A DNA stretch of 64,000 nt from Selenomonas sp. oral taxon 920 (GCF_001717585.1 NZ_CP017042.1:1387001-1451000); one strand, 5' to 3'; counted from the stretch's first letter, positions 40,785-49,809 are shown. Program-made: numbers and translations. The notes: a model not told the origin generated them from the letters alone.

Positions 40785-41004
40785 GTGGCAACCTCCTGTC
40801 TGCATCGGGAGATAGGCTGTCCGCTGCCTGTCATCCTGTGTACAGGATACTGCAAACAGTGTCCATTTTCTACCCCCTCTGTGTCCAGTTTTAGTTTACC
40901 ACTTCAGAAAGCTCAGAAGTGTCTCCCTCTTTAGAAATAATTTACCCCAAAAAACGGATAAAAACAAGATATGGTGATTAATGATAGAATTGGAGGAAAA
41001 CACA

Positions 41005-41238
41005 ATGTACGGAAAATGGAGTCAGTGGAAATCTATGATGGATCTTCCGCAAAAGATGTACATGGAGAACCTGACTGGATCATGGGACGAGGGATTAGAG
41101 ATTACTCTAAAGAGTTCTGATAATAATCGAGGTATAAAATTAGTCTTCGGAGCCGCCTCTATCATTTCTTATCAAAGCACAGCTGAAGGAAAAAGGTTAA
41201 AAACAATTTATTTCTTGGAGAGAACTTGCGGACAGTGA
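41005..41238 (+). CDS. Immunity-protein candidate, probably truncated
   Basis: A 77-residue reading frame (MYGKWSQWKSMMDLPQKMYM; GSWDEGLEITLKSSDNNRGI; LVFGAASIISYQSTAEGKRL). GGAGG lies 8 nt before this ATG; an upstream ATG at 40981 overlaps the reconstructed toxin stop as TAATG. The position directly behind the toxin tip marks it as the cognate immunity gene. My recollection is that related proteins are about twice as long, so a stop after LERTCGQ probably truncates it. Confidence 0.55.
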   Translation: MYGKWSQWKSMMDLPQKMYMENLTGSWDEGLEITLKSSDNNRGIKLVFGAASIISYQSTAEGKRLKTIYFLERTCGQ

Positions 41239-41246
41239 ATCAAGAT

Positions 41247-41284
41247 AAAAGAAAACCACGCGATAGGCGCGTGGTTTTCTTTTA
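41247..41284. terminator. Strong bidirectional terminator
   Basis: AAAAGAAAACCACGCG pairs with CGCGTGGTTTTCTTTT around a 5-nt loop; it has A- and T-runs on both sides and separates the toxin remnant from the nucleoside operon. Confidence 0.85.
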
Positions 41285-41287
41285 TAC

Positions 41288-41322
41288 AATCATGACCACC
41301 CGTTTGACGGGTGGTCATGATT
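41288..41322. repeat. Perfect 16-bp dyad next to the terminator
   Basis: AATCATGACCACCCGT and its complement flank TTG. It may act as a second terminator hairpin for the leftward nucleoside transporter gene. Confidence 0.6.
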
Positions 41323-41341
41323 GCACCGGTACAAGCTCCGC

Positions 41342-42538
41342 CTACCAGACAAACAATCCGCAGATTGCGGCAGACAGCAAGGAGACCAGCAATCCGGACA
41401 GTATCATGTAGGACACATTGCGTGCGACGATCGTGTTGCGCTCGCCGTCAACGAGCCCCTTAAAGCAGCCGAGGATGATGCCGATCGTCCCGAGGTTGGC
41501 GAATGACGTAATGAACACGGTCATCACGGCCTGCATATGCGCGGGCCACGTACGGACGACATCCTGGATCTGCAGCATGACGACAAACTCGTTCGTGATG
41601 AACTTCGTCCCCATGTACTGGGCAATCTGGAATGCCTCTGCCGGCGCAAGGCCAAGCAGCCACGCGAATGGGAACAGTATGACGCCGAGAACGAGCTCAA
41701 GCGAGAGCGATGGGTGCAGAACGCCGAGGAGGAGGTCGACACACTTGAGCAGCGCAACGATGGCGATGACGTTCGCACAGATGATGAGCACGAGGCGTCC
41801 TGCGCCGATGATCGACTCCGCAAGATAGGAGAAGAACGGCTCGCGCCCGCCTCCTTCGTGGATTGTTGCAATCGTATCCTCCTCCGGTGCAACCTTCACG
41901 GGATGGAGGAGCGAGGAGACGAGCAGCGCGTTGATGACATTCAGCGGGATTGCCGTGACGACATACTCCGCCGGCATCATCTTGACATAGACGGCAATAA
42001 GTGCCGCCGTCACGCAGCTCATCGACATGAGACCGATGGTCAGCACGCGTTCCTTGCTCATCTTCATGAGCTGGAGTTTCGACACAGCGAGTGCCTCCGT
42101 ATTGCCGAGAAACATCATCTCGATGGCGAAGAATGACTCGAACTTCGGCGCGCGCGTAAGAAATGTGAGCAGCTTGCCAATCCAACGAATGACGAACGGC
42201 AAAATACCGAAATACGTGAGGATGTCAAAGAGCGGCACGACGAAGAGAATCGGCAGCAGTGCCGCAGCAAAGAAGTTCATCTGCGGCACGTGGACCCAGT
42301 CGGGGAACACGAACGCGATGCCGACGTACGAGATGTTGATCAGCTCCGTGAATCCGGCTGCGGCGGCTGTAATCATCTCACGCCCAATCTCGAACGAGGT
42401 CAGGAACCACGCGAGCATGAGGTTCAGCGTGAGCAGAGAGGCGACCGAACGCTACTGGATCTCCTTGCGGTTCCGCGATGCGAGCACCCCGATTCCGAGG
42501 AACACAACAAGGCCGAGCAAGTTGACGAAGAAAAACAT
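41342..42538 (-). pseudogene. Concentrative nucleoside transporter with in-frame amber codon
   Basis: From an ATG at 42538 the frame reads MFFFVNLLGLVVFLGIGVLA then SRNRKEIQ, hits TAG at 42,452-42,454 (codon 29), and continues RSVASLLTLNLMLAWF to a complete NupC/NupX-type transporter of 398 codons. Family members have a tryptophan-type residue near this place (IQW), so TGG to TAG is the simplest explanation. The remaining frame has all expected membrane segments (for example LSLELVLGVILFPFAWLLGL; AQYMGTKFITNEFVV). Reinitiation at an internal ATG (42,418) would lose the first helix. Last gene of the deo operon. Confidence 0.8.
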
Positions 42539-42564
42539 ACAAAATCCCCCATAGGAGTATGTGG

Positions 42565-43887
42565 TTAGTACCGAACGACCTTGTCTTTCTCCACACGGGC
42601 ATAGACGAGCGGACGGACGGGCGGCTTCTCTGTGCCGATGGTAATCGCCTCGCGGTAGAGCTGCGCCGCGCTGTCGCCGCGCTGTGCGCTGTCCGTGTAG
42701 AGCGTTGCGATGACATCGTCTGCCTTCACTGCGTCGCCATATTTCTTGTACAGGATGAGACCGGCGGCGAAATCGATTGGACTGTCCTTCGTCTCACGCC
42801 CCGCACCGAGCACGACGCTCGCCTCGCCGATCTTCTCCGCGTCCATGGACGTGATGTAGCCGTCCGCATTGGCACGGATCTGCACCTGCACGGCCGCCTG
42901 CGGGAATTTCGAGGTGTCGCGCAGCACAGCATCGTCACCGCCCTGCCGCCGCACCATCGTGCAGAATGTCTCGAACGCCGATCCGTCTGCGATCGACTGC
43001 TCCGCCATGCGGCGGCACTCCTCAATCGTGCCCTTGCCGACGAGGTAGAGCATGTTCTCCGCGAGCTGGAGCGACACCTCCGTCAGGTCATGCGGTCCTT
43101 TGCCGCACAACACGTCCATCGACTCCGCGACCTCGATGCTGTTGCCGATGCCGAGCCCCAGCGGCGTGTCCATGTCGGTAATCAGTGCGACGGTGCGCCG
43201 CCCTGCACCCTCGCCGATGGCAACCATTGTCTGTGCAAGTGCGATGGCATCGTCTAGCGTCTTCATAAACGCGCCCGAGCCCGTCTTGACGTCGAGGAGG
43301 ATGCAGTCCGAGCCGGCGGCGAGCTTCTTGCTCATGATGGAGGACGCGATCAGCGGGATTGAGTCGACCGTCGCCGTCACGTCGCGCAGCGCGTAGAGTT
43401 TTTTGTCCGCCGGCGCGAGGTTGCCCGACTGCCCGATGACGGACACGCCGCATTCGTTCACGATGGAGAAGAATTTTTCGCGCGAAATCGCCGTCTCATA
43501 GCCGGGGATGGCCTCCAGTTTGTCCACGGTGCCGCCCGTGTGCCCGAGACCGCGGCCGCTCATCTTCGCGACGCGCCCACCGCAGGCGGCGACAATCGGG
43601 GCGCAGATGAGCGTCGTCTTGTCGCCGACGCCGCCGGTGGAGTGCTTGTCCACCTTTTTGCCGGCAATCGCCGAGAGGTCGACGCGGTCACCCGAGTCCG
43701 CCATTGCAATCGTCAGCTGCGTCGTCTCCTGTGCCGTCATGCCGCTGAACCAGATTGCCATCAGCATGGCGGACATTTGGTAGTCGGGAATCTTGCCTGC
43801 GACGTAGCCTTCGACCATCCAGCGCAGCTCCTCGGCAGTGAGCGCGCCGCCGTGCTTTTTCTTCGTAATCAGGTCATACATGCGCAT
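42565..43887 (-). CDS. pdp: Pyrimidine-nucleoside phosphorylase
   Basis: A 440-residue homodimeric enzyme that splits uridine and thymidine with phosphate to base and (deoxy)ribose-1-phosphate. The thymidine phosphorylase signature SGRGLGHTGGTVDKLE and the phosphate loop KHSTGGVGDKT are present, as are helical domain MYDLITKKKHGGALT and the C-terminal domain. GGAGGAC precedes the ATG at 43887. It lies between deoB and the nucleoside transporter. Confidence 0.95.
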   Translation of the reverse strand: MRMYDLITKKKHGGALTAEELRWMVEGYVAGKIPDYQMSAMLMAIWFSGMTAQETTQLTIAMADSGDRVDLSAIAGKKVDKHSTGGVGDKTTLICAPIVAACGGRVAKMSGRGLGHTGGTVDKLEAIPGYETAISREKFFSIVNECGVSVIGQSGNLAPADKKLYALRDVTATVDSIPLIASSIMSKKLAAGSDCILLDVKTGSGAFMKTLDDAIALAQTMVAIGEGAGRRTVALITDMDTPLGLGIGNSIEVAESMDVLCGKGPHDLTEVSLQLAENMLYLVGKGTIEECRRMAEQSIADGSAFETFCTMVRRQGGDDAVLRDTSKFPQAAVQVQIRANADGYITSMDAEKIGEASVVLGAGRETKDSPIDFAAGLILYKKYGDAVKADDVIATLYTDSAQRGDSAAQLYREAITIGTEKPPVRPLVYARVEKDKVVRY

Positions 43888-43900
43888 GGGTACGTCCTCC

Positions 43901-45085
43901 TCAGTGTGCAAGAATGCGCGGCAGCAGGCTCTCGCCCTTCGTCGTCAGCCCCGCACCGAACGCATCCGCCACCGTCGCGCCGATCATGGCAAAGGTCGGG
44001 TACGTCCCGAGGTTGACCCCTTTGCGGATCGGTGCGCCGTAGACGAGGAGCGGCACGTACTCACGCGTGTGATCTGTGCCGGGTGCGCCGGGGTCGCAGC
44101 CGTGGTCGGCCGTAATCATCAACACATCGTCCTCGCGCATATGCTCCATGAATGTGCCGAGCTGCACATCGAACTCCGTTGTCGCGCGCGCATAGCCCGC
44201 GATGTCGCGCCTGTGTCCATACGTCATGTCGAAATCGACGAGGTTGACGAAGCACAGCCCCGTAAAGTCCTCCTGCTGAATGCGCAGTGTCTTTTCCATG
44301 CCGTCGGCGTTGTTCTCGTTGACACCCGTGCTGCGCGTGATGCCGCGCCCCGCGAAGATGTCGCTGATCTTGCCGACGGCGATGACCTCACGCCCCTGCC
44401 GCACGAGCGCGTCCATCATTGTCTCGCCCGTCGGGTCGAGGGAGAAGTCGTGACGATGCGCTGTGCGCTCGTAGTTCGGATAGCTGCCGACATACGGCCG
44501 TGCAATGATGCGTCCGACGCCGTGTTCGCCCTGCATGATCTCGCGTGCCGAACGGCAGTAGTCATAGAGACGCTCGACGGGGACATCGGCCTCGTTCGCC
44601 GCAATCTGCAGCACGCTGTCCGCCGACGTGTAGACAATGAGTCCGCCCGTCTCCTCCTGCTCGCGCCCGTAGTCGTGGATGACCTGCGTGCCGGAGTAGG
44701 GCTTGTTGCAGAGCATTTTCTTCCCGTCGCACGCCGCCGAGAGCCGCTCGAGGATCTCCGTCGGGAATCCGTTCGGATACGTCGGCATGGGCTGCTCGGA
44801 GACGATGCCTGCGATTTCCCAGTGTCCGATCGTCGTGTCCTTGCCGCGTGAGAGCTCCCGCAGCCGTGCAAAAGCACCGATGGGGCTGTCTGCGGGCGTA
44901 CCGCAGCCGACGCCGTCGATGTTAAAGAGACCGAGCTTCGTGAGGTTCGGTGCGTGCAGTTCCGGCGATGTCGTCAGCGATGCGAGCGTGCTGCAGCGCC
45001 CGTCGCCGAAGTCCGCTGCGTCCGGTGCACACCCGATGCCGAAGCTGTCGAGGACGATGAGGAATACACGTTTGATACCGGTCAT
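43901..45085 (-). CDS. deoB: Phosphopentomutase
   Basis: A 394-residue alkaline-phosphatase-superfamily enzyme that interconverts (deoxy)ribose-1- and -5-phosphate. Metal-site motifs LDSFGIG near the start, GHWEIAG, NLVDFDMTYGHRRD and MITADHGCDPG, TDHTREYVPLL are present; full length. It bridges the two phosphorylases encoded on either side to central metabolism. Confidence 0.95.
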   Translation of the reverse strand: MTGIKRVFLIVLDSFGIGCAPDAADFGDGRCSTLASLTTSPELHAPNLTKLGLFNIDGVGCGTPADSPIGAFARLRELSRGKDTTIGHWEIAGIVSEQPMPTYPNGFPTEILERLSAACDGKKMLCNKPYSGTQVIHDYGREQEETGGLIVYTSADSVLQIAANEADVPVERLYDYCRSAREIMQGEHGVGRIIARPYVGSYPNYERTAHRHDFSLDPTGETMMDALVRQGREVIAVGKISDIFAGRGITRSTGVNENNADGMEKTLRIQQEDFTGLCFVNLVDFDMTYGHRRDIAGYARATTEFDVQLGTFMEHMREDDVLMITADHGCDPGAPGTDHTREYVPLLVYGAPIRKGVNLGTYPTFAMIGATVADAFGAGLTTKGESLLPRILAH

Positions 45086-45103
45086 TGCTATCTCCTCCTA
45101 TGA

Positions 45104-45814
45104 TTAGGCGATCGACGCCTCCAGTGCAATCTCAATCATCTCGCTGAACGATGTCTGACGCTCTTCTGCCGTGGAAGGCGGCTCGTCGCTGACGAGGTGG
45201 TCGCTGACGGTAAAGAGTGCGAGCGCGCGCACGCCGAACTTCGCCGCGATGAGGTAGAGTGCCGCTGCCTCCATCTCCAGACCAAGGACGCCGTAGCTCG
45301 CGAGCTTTTGAATGTCGAGTTCGTCATCGTAGAAGCGATCCTGCGACATCACATTTCCGACGCGCACGGCGATGCCTTTGTCGACGGCGGCCTGATATGC
45401 GGAGCGCAGCAGATCAAAGTCCGCGACTGGCGCAAAGTTGACCGCAGAGCCGAAGATGTTGCGCGGCATGGAGGAGTCGGTCGTCGTCGCCTGCGCGATG
45501 AGGACGTCGCGGATGTGGATGTCCTTGTGGCATGCGCCGCAGCTGCCGATGCGGATCAGCGTCTTGCAGCCATACTCGCGGATGAGCTCGTTGACATAGA
45601 TGGAGATCGACGGCATCCCCATGCCCGTCCCCTGCACGGAGATGGGATGCCCCTTGTATGTGCCGGTGTAGCCGAGGATGTTGCGAATGTTCGTGTACTC
45701 TTTCGCACCCTCGAGGAAGTTCTCGGCGATGTACTTGGCGCGGAGCGGATCACCCGGCAGGAGAATGCGCTCGGCGACTTCGCCCTTTGCAGCTGCAATG
45801 TGTGGGGTTGGCAT
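45104..45814 (-). CDS. deoD: Purine-nucleoside phosphorylase DeoD-type
   Basis: A 236-residue hexameric-type phosphorylase: [26 protein letters not shown] at the start, IRIGSCGA, and the C-terminal [11 protein letters not shown] and TVSDHL with the catalytic Asp. AGAGAGGT precedes the ATG at 45814. First gene of the deo-type operon, 80 bp downstream of the purine permease. Confidence 0.95.
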   Translation of the reverse strand: MPTPHIAAAKGEVAERILLPGDPLRAKYIAENFLEGAKEYTNIRNILGYTGTYKGHPISVQGTGMGMPSISIYVNELIREYGCKTLIRIGSCGACHKDIHIRDVLIAQATTTDSSMPRNIFGSAVNFAPVADFDLLRSAYQAAVDKGIAVRVGNVMSQDRFYDDELDIQKLASYGVLGLEMEAAALYLIAAKFGVRALALFTVSDHLVSDEPPSTAEERQTSFSEMIEIALEASIA

Positions 45815-45893
45815 GATGTGTACCTCTCTTTCATGACAGTGAAGAACATTTATCGAAAACCGACATAGCGGTCTATACCCTAGTGGAGTGCGC

Positions 45894-47156
45894 TCATTGC
45901 ATCGCTTCAAAGATAAGCTGCAGGAGGAACAGTACGCCGAGGACGTAAGAGAGCGTGCCGAGCTCGCGCCGGCGGCCCGTAAACACCTTCATCATCGGGT
46001 GCGCGGCGAAACCGAACGCCAAACCCGTCGAGATGCTGTTTGTCAGCGGGATGAGCACGATGATGAGAAACGCCGGGAACCACTCTGAGAAATCCTGAAA
46101 GTGGATATTTTCAAGTTGCTGCATCATCAGAGCCCCTGTGATGATGATGACCGGCGCAACAGCCGCCTGCGGAACGTAGGCGAGCAGGGGGATGAATACG
46201 AGCGTGAGCAGGAACAGTGCGCCGCCGATGAGTGCCGTCAGTCCACTCCGTCCCCCCTCTACGATGCCCGCCGCACTCTCTGCGGCAGCAACCGTCGGGC
46301 TTGTCCCAAGCACCGAGGAGAACACGGCTGTCAGCGACGAGGCGCGGAACGCGTTGCGGAACTTCTCCGTATCGGGCAGCAGTCCTTCGAGCAATCCGAT
46401 GGACTCAAAGACGAGGATCATCGTCATCGAGAATACTGCAAGCCAGAACGAAATCGTCAGCACGGAGGAGAAGTCCTCTACAAAGAGCAGTGCGCCGTAC
46501 TCGCCGAGCCGCGTCATATCAATCTCAATCGTATTCGCGTGGACGAGGTCGAACACATTGGCGATGACCGTCACAATGAGGATGGCGATGAAAAAACCGC
46601 CCTTCACCCGCTGCTGGTAGAACAGCAGGCTCAACACGAGACCGAGAAGCGCGAGCTGCGCAGACGGATTTTGCAGATCACCGAGCGCGAGGATCGAGTT
46701 CTCGCCGGCACGGATCAGCTCCGCCTTCTCCAGTCCGATCTCCACGAGGAACAACCCGATGCCCGCCGTCACTGCGTATTTCAACGATTTCGGCACAGCA
46801 TCCGCCAGAACCCTGCCCGCGCGCGTCACCGCCAGCGCGAAGAAGATGAGTGCCGAGACGAGCGAGATGGCAAGTGCCTCCTGCCAACGGAACCCCATGT
46901 TCATCACGACAGTATATGTGAAGAATGCATTGATCCCCATGCCGGGGGTCAAGATGATCGGCGCATCCGCCCAGAGTGCCATCAGCAGACACCCGACCGC
47001 CGAGGCGAATATCGTCGCGAACACGCTCAGCTCCGCCGGGATTCCGCCGTCTGCAAGAATCAACGGGTTGACGATGATGATGTACGAGATGGCAAAGAAC
47101 GATGTCAGCCCTGCCATCACTTCCACACGCTTGCTCTGCACGCTGTCCGAACGCAT
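45894..47156 (-). CDS. NCS2-family purine permease (AzgA/PbuG-like)
   Basis: A 420-residue transporter of the AzgA subgroup of NCS2: [37 protein letters not shown] with the substrate-binding GMGx[30 protein letters not shown] and [14 protein letters not shown]. About 12-14 membrane segments. It most likely imports hypoxanthine, guanine or adenine. ATG at 47156 after AAAGGGGAG; longer frames start inside the divergent promoter region. Confidence 0.92.
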   Translation of the reverse strand: MRSDSVQSKRVEVMAGLTSFFAISYIIIVNPLILADGGIPAELSVFATIFASAVGCLLMALWADAPIILTPGMGINAFFTYTVVMNMGFRWQEALAISLVSALIFFALAVTRAGRVLADAVPKSLKYAVTAGIGLFLVEIGLEKAELIRAGENSILALGDLQNPSAQLALLGLVLSLLFYQQRVKGGFFIAILIVTVIANVFDLVHANTIEIDMTRLGEYGALLFVEDFSSVLTISFWLAVFSMTMILVFESIGLLEGLLPDTEKFRNAFRASSLTAVFSSVLGTSPTVAAAESAAGIVEGGRSGLTALIGGALFLLTLVFIPLLAYVPQAAVAPVIIITGALMMQQLENIHFQDFSEWFPAFLIIVLIPLTNSISTGLAFGFAAHPMMKVFTGRRRELGTLSYVLGVLFLLQLIFEAMQ

Positions 47157-47220
47157 ACCGCACTCCCCTTTCTTTTTTGATTGTACCAAATATGCCAAAC
47201 GAAAAAAAAGGACATATGAC

Positions 47221-47249
47221 TTTTCAGCGCGCGTTTTTTTCGTTAAAAT
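47221..47249 (+). promoter_or_regulatory. Candidate promoter of the Crp/Fnr-type regulator gene
   Basis: TTTTCA, 17 bp, TAAAAT, ending 31 bp before the ATG. The 124-bp divergent gap also holds TTTGGCATATTTGGTACAAT on the minus strand, whose TACAAT may be the -10 of the permease operon. Confidence 0.5.
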
Positions 47250-47280
47250 AGGAAGAGACTGCACTGGGAGGAGAGTCATC

Positions 47281-47931
47281 ATGCGTTTGCCGTCGTTCCC
47301 CGAGATACCGCCACACCTGCTGCACGCTGCGCGGCCGCTCACATTCCAGCCCGACGAGATCATCCGCTGCAAGGGGACGCATGCCGACACGGTCTACATC
47401 CTCCTCGCGGGGCGCGTGCGCATCATCAATGAGTTCTCAAGCGGCGATCGGTATGTGTTTGCCATCGCCGACCCGCCCACATTCCTCGGCGAGTACGAGG
47501 CTCTTGCAGGCACGCCGTACTACGCCGCGACGTGTGAGGCGGAGACGGTGTGCGATCTGCTTGCCGTCAGCATCGACGCGTTCGCTGCGTGGCTCCAACG
47601 CGACGCGGGAGCAGCGTTTGCCGTCGCCTGTATGATCGCACGAAAATCTTGGCCTGTTTCGGACGAATACGGTCAGATCAAATACATGACGGTTCAATCG
47701 CGCCTCCTCGCCTACCTGCAAAAAAATCTGCCCGCATGCGATGTCGCTGTCCGGTTTCCCATGCGCCGACAGGACATTGCTGATGCCATCGGCACGAGCC
47801 TAAAGACGGTCAACCGCAGCGTTGACCGCCTCCGTGCAGAGGGACTCCTCTCCCTCGACCGCGGCAAGATCGCCCTCACCCCTGAGCAATGCGCCAAGGT
47901 GCGGGCGATGAATGAGTGCCCAAAGACGTAA
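47281..47931 (+). CDS. Crp/Fnr-family transcription regulator
   Basis: A 216-residue protein: cyclic-nucleotide-binding-like beta barrel (FQPDEIIRCKGTHADTVYILLAGRVRI; FLGEYEALAG) and C-terminal winged helix (FPMRRQDIADAIGTSLKTVNRSVDRLRAEGLL). No cysteine cluster for iron-sulfur binding is seen in the N terminus. It is divergent from the purine permease and nucleoside operon and probably controls it (inference). GGGAGGAGAG precedes the ATG. Confidence 0.9.
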   Translation: MRLPSFPEIPPHLLHAARPLTFQPDEIIRCKGTHADTVYILLAGRVRIINEFSSGDRYVFAIADPPTFLGEYEALAGTPYYAATCEAETVCDLLAVSIDAFAAWLQRDAGAAFAVACMIARKSWPVSDEYGQIKYMTVQSRLLAYLQKNLPACDVAVRFPMRRQDIADAIGTSLKTVNRSVDRLRAEGLLSLDRGKIALTPEQCAKVRAMNECPKT

Positions 47932-47943
47932 GGGCTCCTCATT

Positions 47944-48044
47944 GACGCCTTACTCGCCGCCGTCTGCCCAAATAAAAAGGACAAGCCGCCAAAATAATTC
48001 TGAGGCTTGTCCTGTAAACGAAAAATTCTGCTGAATAGATTTAT
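47944..48044 (-). pseudogene. Phage portal protein, N-terminal fragment 2
   Basis: Reads INLFSRIFRLQDKPQNYFGG and LSFLFGQTAASKA, clearly homologous to portal fragment 1 (MNLFSKLFRSRDKP...GGLSFLFGQTAAGKA). The ATG has decayed to ATA and the frame breaks after about 34 residues. GGACAAGCC and GGCTTGTCC in both fragments form a hairpin followed by TTTTT, so the remnant can also act as a minus-strand terminator. Confidence 0.75.
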
Positions 48045-48154
48045 GAAAACCACACTCCAATCAATAAAGTGTTCATAATATAAGCAGGGATTTGTCTGAT
48101 TTCGACGAATGAACTAAGTAAAGTCTCAGCTAATGCGCTTAGGAGGAATGTGGT

Positions 48155-48685
48155 ATGCGTAAGAACATATTATTAGGGGTAGTTGCAAGTTTTTGCTTAT
48201 TGATTTTCAGCAGTGAGGTTCAGGCTGCACATCACTATGTCACTTCATCGTATACAAAAGATTATCGAGGGGCGGGCGGCGTTACCAGGACGCTATACGT
48301 AGATGATAGTCAAGTTTCATGGTTCGGAGCAGGCAGTGATAAAACGGGCGGATTATTGAAAGTTCGCGTCATTGAGGTTTGGGATTGGGAAAAGCGCTCT
48401 CCTCAAAGGCAAGAAATTGCAGATGATTTTTATTTTTATAAAAGAGAAAACGGTCTGGCATACAGTCTAAGAGATAATGCAATGGTTGAATACATATTGG
48501 CACATGATCTTCCCGGTAAGTTGACCAAAGAAAGAGGAAATGATGCCGGAGTCCACTGCATTTATCCAAAAGGTACAATTACAGAAAATGGAATGAAATT
48601 TAAACTTTTGAGAGACACACTTATAAATGTCACTGACAACCACTATGGCGAGATTTACGAGAAAGCCGTGCAGTTTATAAAATAG
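48155..48685 (+). CDS. Secreted protein of unknown function, 176 aa
   Basis: A Sec signal peptide is clear (MRKNILLGVVASFCLLIFSS, cleavage near EVQA-AHHY). The mature part of about 150 residues is Tyr/Lys-rich with repeated beta-like stretches (VTRTLYVDDSQVSWFGAG; LLKVRVIEVWDW) and a single Cys. No family is recognised. GGAGGAATG precedes the ATG. It is AT-rich and lies between a portal fragment and a terminase fragment, in opposite direction to both, like the toxin-antitoxin pair at 32.4-33.0 kb. Confidence 0.7.
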   Translation: MRKNILLGVVASFCLLIFSSEVQAAHHYVTSSYTKDYRGAGGVTRTLYVDDSQVSWFGAGSDKTGGLLKVRVIEVWDWEKRSPQRQEIADDFYFYKRENGLAYSLRDNAMVEYILAHDLPGKLTKERGNDAGVHCIYPKGTITENGMKFKLLRDTLINVTDNHYGEIYEKAVQFIK

Positions 48686-48749
48686 TTCTGGATATCCGAG
48701 AACCTACTGTATCAATTTTGTTGATGATTATCACCATCTAAAATACCCG

Positions 48750-48978
48750 CACATCGTGATTTTCATACACCGATTCCGACGTATCATTCCCTCAGCGGAT
48801 CGTACGATCGAATGCCATGATGAGAGCAATCACACTGTCAATCTTCTGTGCGTACTTTCTCCTTGTCCGCCTTGATGTTCCCTGCAGAGTCGTTGTGAAT
48901 AAAGATATTGTCTGCCATCCAGCGCATGACGGGATCCCCGCCGTGCGCTGTTTTCTTTTCCAACGTCAGCTTCATCAG
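48750..48978 (-). pseudogene. Terminase large subunit, C-terminal fragment 2
   Basis: On the minus strand the frame [36 protein letters not shown] matches the TerL C terminus ([20 protein letters not shown]) but with frameshifts, and it is more diverged than the fragment at 33.0 kb. The match stops near 48,978 where the rnc downstream region begins. Confidence 0.8.
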
Positions 48979-49049
48979 ATCTTTTCTCGAAAAGCAGATT
49001 CTCAGCTTGTTTATCTGCGAAGTTTGAGTAATATATTTTTTGCACCGAT

Positions 49050-49076
49050 AAAAAAGAGCCTCCCTATGGGGAGGCA
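49050..49076 (-). terminator. Terminator of the fab-rnc operon
   Basis: GCCTCCCC-ATA-GGGAGGC followed by TCTTTTTT on the minus strand, 16 bp after the rnc stop. Confidence 0.85.
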
Positions 49077-49091
49077 GCTGCAGAATCCAAT

Positions 49092-49805
49092 TTAGTTGAT
49101 AATCTCTGCCAGCGCAGCGGCGGCTGCCTGCTGTTCCGCTTCCTTCTTGCTGCGCCCCGTCCCCTCTCCCATCGGCTGTCCGCTGATGAGGACACGCGTG
49201 GTGAATCGCTTGTCATGATCGGGACCTGTCTCGCCGGTCAGCTCGTACACAATACTCACATGGCGTTTCTGCTGGATATGCTCCTGCAGGGCTGTCTTAT
49301 AGTCGCGCGCAACGTGCGTTCGCTCTACAGAGAGCACCTCAGAGGCAAGCTGACGCGTCACGTAGTCCTGCGCCGCCTCCCAGCCGCCGTCCAAATAGAC
49401 GGCACCAATCACCGCCTCAAAGGCATTCTCGAGGTTGTTCTGCCGATCGGCTCCACCATTGTGCAGCTCTCCACGCCCGAGGCGGAGATAGCTGCCTAGA
49501 TGGAGCCTGCGTGCAAGTCGGGCAAGTGTTTCGCTCTGCACGAGACTCGCACGCATTTTCGTCAGCTCACCCTCGGAGCACTCCGGATACTGCGCATACA
49601 AATACGTGCTGGAGGCAAGCTCCAGCACGGCATCACCCAGAAACTCCAGGCGTTCGTTATGCGGCACGGCATCCTTCGCTTCATTTGTGTAAGAAGGATG
49701 CGTCAGCGCCTCATCCAACAGGGAGAGCTCGCTGAAGGTTACGCCGATCTGCGCAGAAAGGCGCACGAGTGCCGCGCGCCTTTCCTTCGTTATTTCATGT
49801 GCCAT
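49092..49805 (-). CDS. rnc: Ribonuclease III
   Basis: A 237-residue dsRNA endonuclease. RNase III signature HNERLEFLGDAVLELA, catalytic ENAFEAVIGAVYLDGG, and a C-terminal dsRNA-binding domain (DYKTALQEHIQQ; FTTRVLISGQPMGEGTGRSKKEAEQQAAAAAL). The ATG at 49805 is 4 bp after the fabF stop, so it is the last gene of the fatty-acid operon, as in many Firmicutes. Confidence 0.95.
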   Translation of the reverse strand: MAHEITKERRAALVRLSAQIGVTFSELSLLDEALTHPSYTNEAKDAVPHNERLEFLGDAVLELASSTYLYAQYPECSEGELTKMRASLVQSETLARLARRLHLGSYLRLGRGELHNGGADRQNNLENAFEAVIGAVYLDGGWEAAQDYVTRQLASEVLSVERTHVARDYKTALQEHIQQKRHVSIVYELTGETGPDHDKRFTTRVLISGQPMGEGTGRSKKEAEQQAAAAALAEIIN

Positions 49806-49809
49806 TGGA

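Larger units (their letters stand above)
39420..40906 (-). mobile_element. IS3-family element, copy 3 (1487 bp), with GAA target duplication
   Basis: Identical ends and length to the other copies. GAA stands on both sides (39,417-39,419 and 40,907-40,909), so this is a simple insertion with a 3-bp target duplication. It interrupts the haemagglutinin/toxin remnant. Confidence 0.95.
38826..40981 (+). pseudogene. Filamentous haemagglutinin/CdiA-like toxin gene remnant, frameshifted and split by IS copy 3
   Basis: Haemagglutinin repeats are recognisable in three frames: ADKDATITAKETHLDGKDN; SAPLSRIGEVQDDRLKAAYA and MIHDAFKKENLLTNATFSLN; HEYAGSRIASGGNTNVTAEE and DLTVKGSTITGRDVSLTAKG. Two frameshifts lie near 38,980 and 39,145. 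Then comes EKEIDRDRTDKEGKKKIGML and GRKVNVREE, where the IS enters. Removing the IS and one GAA duplicate continues the frame as SSEVSPSLEIIYPKKRIKTR and YGD to a stop at 40,979-40,981. The short end after the repeats is probably a small toxin tip. Confidence 0.75.

Noticed and set aside
46101-47180. 359-codon plus-strand frame opposite the purine permease
   Set aside because: Charged low-complexity antisense translation with no domain; the permease on the other strand is complete.
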